This document shows positions 61,407 through 64,000 of a DNA stretch of 64,000 nucleotides, in pieces. The stretch is taken from NCBI RefSeq assembly GCF_046630445.1, contig NC_092339.1, positions 58,434,001 through 58,498,000 of the forward strand, given 5' to 3'. Position 1 is the first letter of the stretch. The number at the start of each line of letters is the position of its first letter. A model generated the notes under the pieces. That model saw nothing but the letters and a program-made list of their open reading frames with translations, was not told the DNA's origin and made no database searches. Position numbers and translations under genes: made by a program. Origin of the DNA: Rutidosis leptorrhynchoides (taxonomy: Eukaryota > Streptophyta > Magnoliopsida > Asterales > Asteraceae).

Positions 61407-64000
61407 TGTAGTGACCCGAACTTTTCCATGTTTATATATATTAATTGAGATTGATATTTACATGATTAAATGTTTCCAACATGTTAAGCAATCAAACTTG
61501 TTAAGACTTGATTAATTGAAATATGTTTCATATAGACAATTGACCACCGAAGTTGACCGGCGATTCACGAACGTTAAAACTTGTAAAAACAACATGACGA
61601 TATATATATGGATATACATATGGTTAACATGAGATTATGATAAGTAAGTATCTCCATAAGTATATTAACAATGAGTTATATACATATAAACAAGACTACT
61701 AACTTAAGGATTTCGAAACGAGACATATATGTAACGATTATCGTTGTAACGACATTTAAATGTATATATATCATATTAAGATATATTAATATATCATAAT
61801 ATCATGATAATATAATAATTTAACATCTCATTAGATATAATAAACAATGGGTTAACAACATTAATTGAGATCGTTAACTTAAAGGTTTCAAAACAACACT
61901 TACATGTAACGACTAACGATGACTTAACGACTCAGTTAAAATGTATATACATGTAGTGTATTTAGATGTATTAAAATACTTTTGGAAGACTTCAAGACAT
62001 ATATCAAAACACTCATACTTAATGAAAATGGTTACAGTTACTTTCCCATTCTTTTCTTTCATCAAGAATTCTAGTCGTATTCTTACCCGTATTATACACA
62101 GCTTCAAAACGTACTTACTATGGGTATATACCAATAGGAACTAGCATGGGATTCCACTCTTGATTATGTCATATATGACTAATCAATTTTAACTTCTACC
62201 ATGAGCTAGTCAACTAACTAGAACTCCTTTTAACCCCACTCACCACTCACCAATTACCACTCATCATTCACTCCATTTCACTTCCAATTCTCTTTCTAAT
62301 TCTCTCTCAACACACACACACACTATTATGAACGTATTTTTCCAGTAGTTCATCATCATCTTCATCAAAAATCACTTCAAGAATCAAGCTATAATCATCA
62401 TAGGAAGAACACTTCAAAAACACTTCAAAAATCCCTTCAAGTTTACTAATTTACTTCCAAGCTTTCTAATCCATTCCAAGTAATCATCTAAGATCAAGAA
62501 ACCTTTGTTATATACAGTAGGTTATCTTTCTTATTCAAGGTAATATTCATATTCAAACTTTGATTCAATTTCTATAACTATAAACTATCTTAATTCGAGT
62601 AAAAATCTTACTTGAACTTGTTTTTGTGTCATGATCCTACTTCAAGAACTTTCAAGCCATCCAAGATCCTTTGAAGCTAGATCATTTCTTGTCACTTCCA
62701 GTAGGTTTACCTACTAAACTTGAGGTAGTAATGATGTTCATAACATCATTCGATTCATATATATAAAACTATCTTATTCTAAGGTTTAAACTCGTAATCA
62801 CTAGAACATAGTTTAGTTAATTCTAAACTTGTTCGCAAACAAAAGTTAATCCTTCTAACTTGACTTTTAAAATTAACTAAACACATATTCTATATCTATA
62901 TGATATGCTAACTTAATGATTTAAAACCTGGAAACACGAAAAACACCGTAAAACCGGATTTACGCCGTCGTAGTAACACCGCGGGCTGTTTTGGGTTAGT
63001 TAATTAAAAACTATGATAAACTTTGATTTAAAAGTTGTTATTCTGAGAAAATTATTTTTATTATGAACATGAAACTATATCCAAAAATTATGGTTAAACT
63101 CAAAGTAGAAGTGTGTTTTCTAAAATGGTCATCTAGACGTCGTTCTTTCGACTGAAATGACTACCTTTACAAAAATGACTTGTAACTTATTTTTCCGACT
63201 ATAAACCTATACTTTTTCTGTTTATATTCATAAAATAGAGTTCAATATGAAACCATAGCAATTTGATTCACTTAAAACGGATTTAAAATGAAGAAGTTAT
63301 GGGTAAAACAAGATTGGATAATTTTTCTCATTTTAGCTACGTGAAAATTGGTAACAAATCTATTCCAACCATAACTTAATCAACTTGTATTGTATATTAT
63401 GTAATCTTGAGATACCATAGACACGTATACAATGTTTCGACCTATCATGTCGACACATCTATATATATTTCGGAACAACCATAGACACTCTATATGTGAA
63501 TGTTGGAGTTAGCTATACAGGGTTGAGGTTGATTCCAAAATATATATAGTTTGAGTTGTGATCAATACTGAGATACGTATACACTGGGTCGTGGATTGAT
63601 TCAAGATAATATTTATCGATTTATTTCTGTACATCTAACTGTGGACAACTAGTTGTAGGTTATTAACGAGGACAGCTGACTTAATAAACTTAAAACATCA
63701 AAATATATTAAAAGTGTTGTAAATATATTTTGAACATACTTTGATATATATGTATATATTGTTATAGGTTCGTGAATCAACCAGTGGCCAAGTCTTACTT
63801 CCCGACGAAGTAAAAATATGTGAAAGTGAGTTATAGTCCCACTTTTAAAATCTAATATTTTTGGGATGAGAATACATGCAGGTTTTATAAATGATTTACA
63901 AAATAGACACAAGTACGTGAAACTACATTCTATGGTTGAATTATCAAAATCGAATATGCCCCTTTTTATTAAGTCTGGTAATCTAAGAATTAGGGAACAG
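61407..64000 (+). mobile_element. LTR E, inverted near-copy of the element 1 LTR
   Basis: Begins TGTAGTGACCCGAAC and runs to the window end. Its reverse complement matches 20181-22758 throughout, with about four differences in a 360-bp stretch I compared. The site equivalent to the Athila insertion lies just beyond the window. Confidence 0.8.

Overview
The window is repeat-dense plant nuclear DNA. It is AT-rich and intron-bearing, and is dominated by long-LTR Ty3/gypsy retrotransposons with Athila, copia, hAT, Mutator, PIF/Harbinger, Helitron and SINE insertions. The repeat families and host genes look eudicot. Asteraceae is my best guess, from remembered resemblance only. No bacterial operon, rRNA, true tRNA gene or CRISPR array was seen.

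Layout. (1) 1-22758 is the 5' end of a minus-strand Ty3/gypsy element (element 1). It has a partial gag (654-1), two ORFs in its leader (an F-box protein and an acidic protein), a tRNA-Met-type PBS and a 3.2-kb 5' LTR. (2) That LTR is split at 3135-20008 by a nearly intact young Athila-type element: LTRs about 99.7% identical, TSD AACAC, tRNA-Asp-type PBS, a 1867-aa gag-pol, a small zinc-knuckle ORF and a 3' ORF with an apparent intron and one frameshift. (3) Element 1 itself sits in an older LTR of the same superfamily (22759-26242). (4) 26243-36730 is the only stretch resembling host sequence. It holds a hAT MITE, a PIF/Harbinger fragment, a short Helitron, a conserved small plant gene (29280-29534), a Mutator-like MITE, an intact five-exon tropinone-reductase-like gene (31472-33203, minus), a hairpin MITE with telomere-like repeats, a copia-like solo LTR, and a Harbinger transposase pseudogene carrying a 318-bp solo LTR. 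(5) 36731-51538 is element 2, a minus-strand element with TSD CTAGG, LTRs of about 4.3 kb and only 3.7 kb of internal sequence. Its 3' LTR hosts a 2547-bp solo LTR (TSD TAAAC). Its internal part holds an antisense 57-codon membrane ORF with its own TATA box and poly(A) signal. (6) 51544-54826 is unassigned. (7) 54827-64000 is a nest of five LTR beginnings, A to E, each interrupting the previous one. The innermost, E, is an inverted, nearly identical copy of element 1's LTR.

The main novelty candidates are: paired GC-rich palindromes about 20 bp upstream of the TATA box in three LTR families (similar palindromes without a TATA in a fourth), reused inside the Athila element ahead of its spliced 3' ORF; host-like F-box and other ORFs in the leader of a gypsy family; and the antisense membrane micro-gene. 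Element ages and TSDs were read by eye. No database search was possible.
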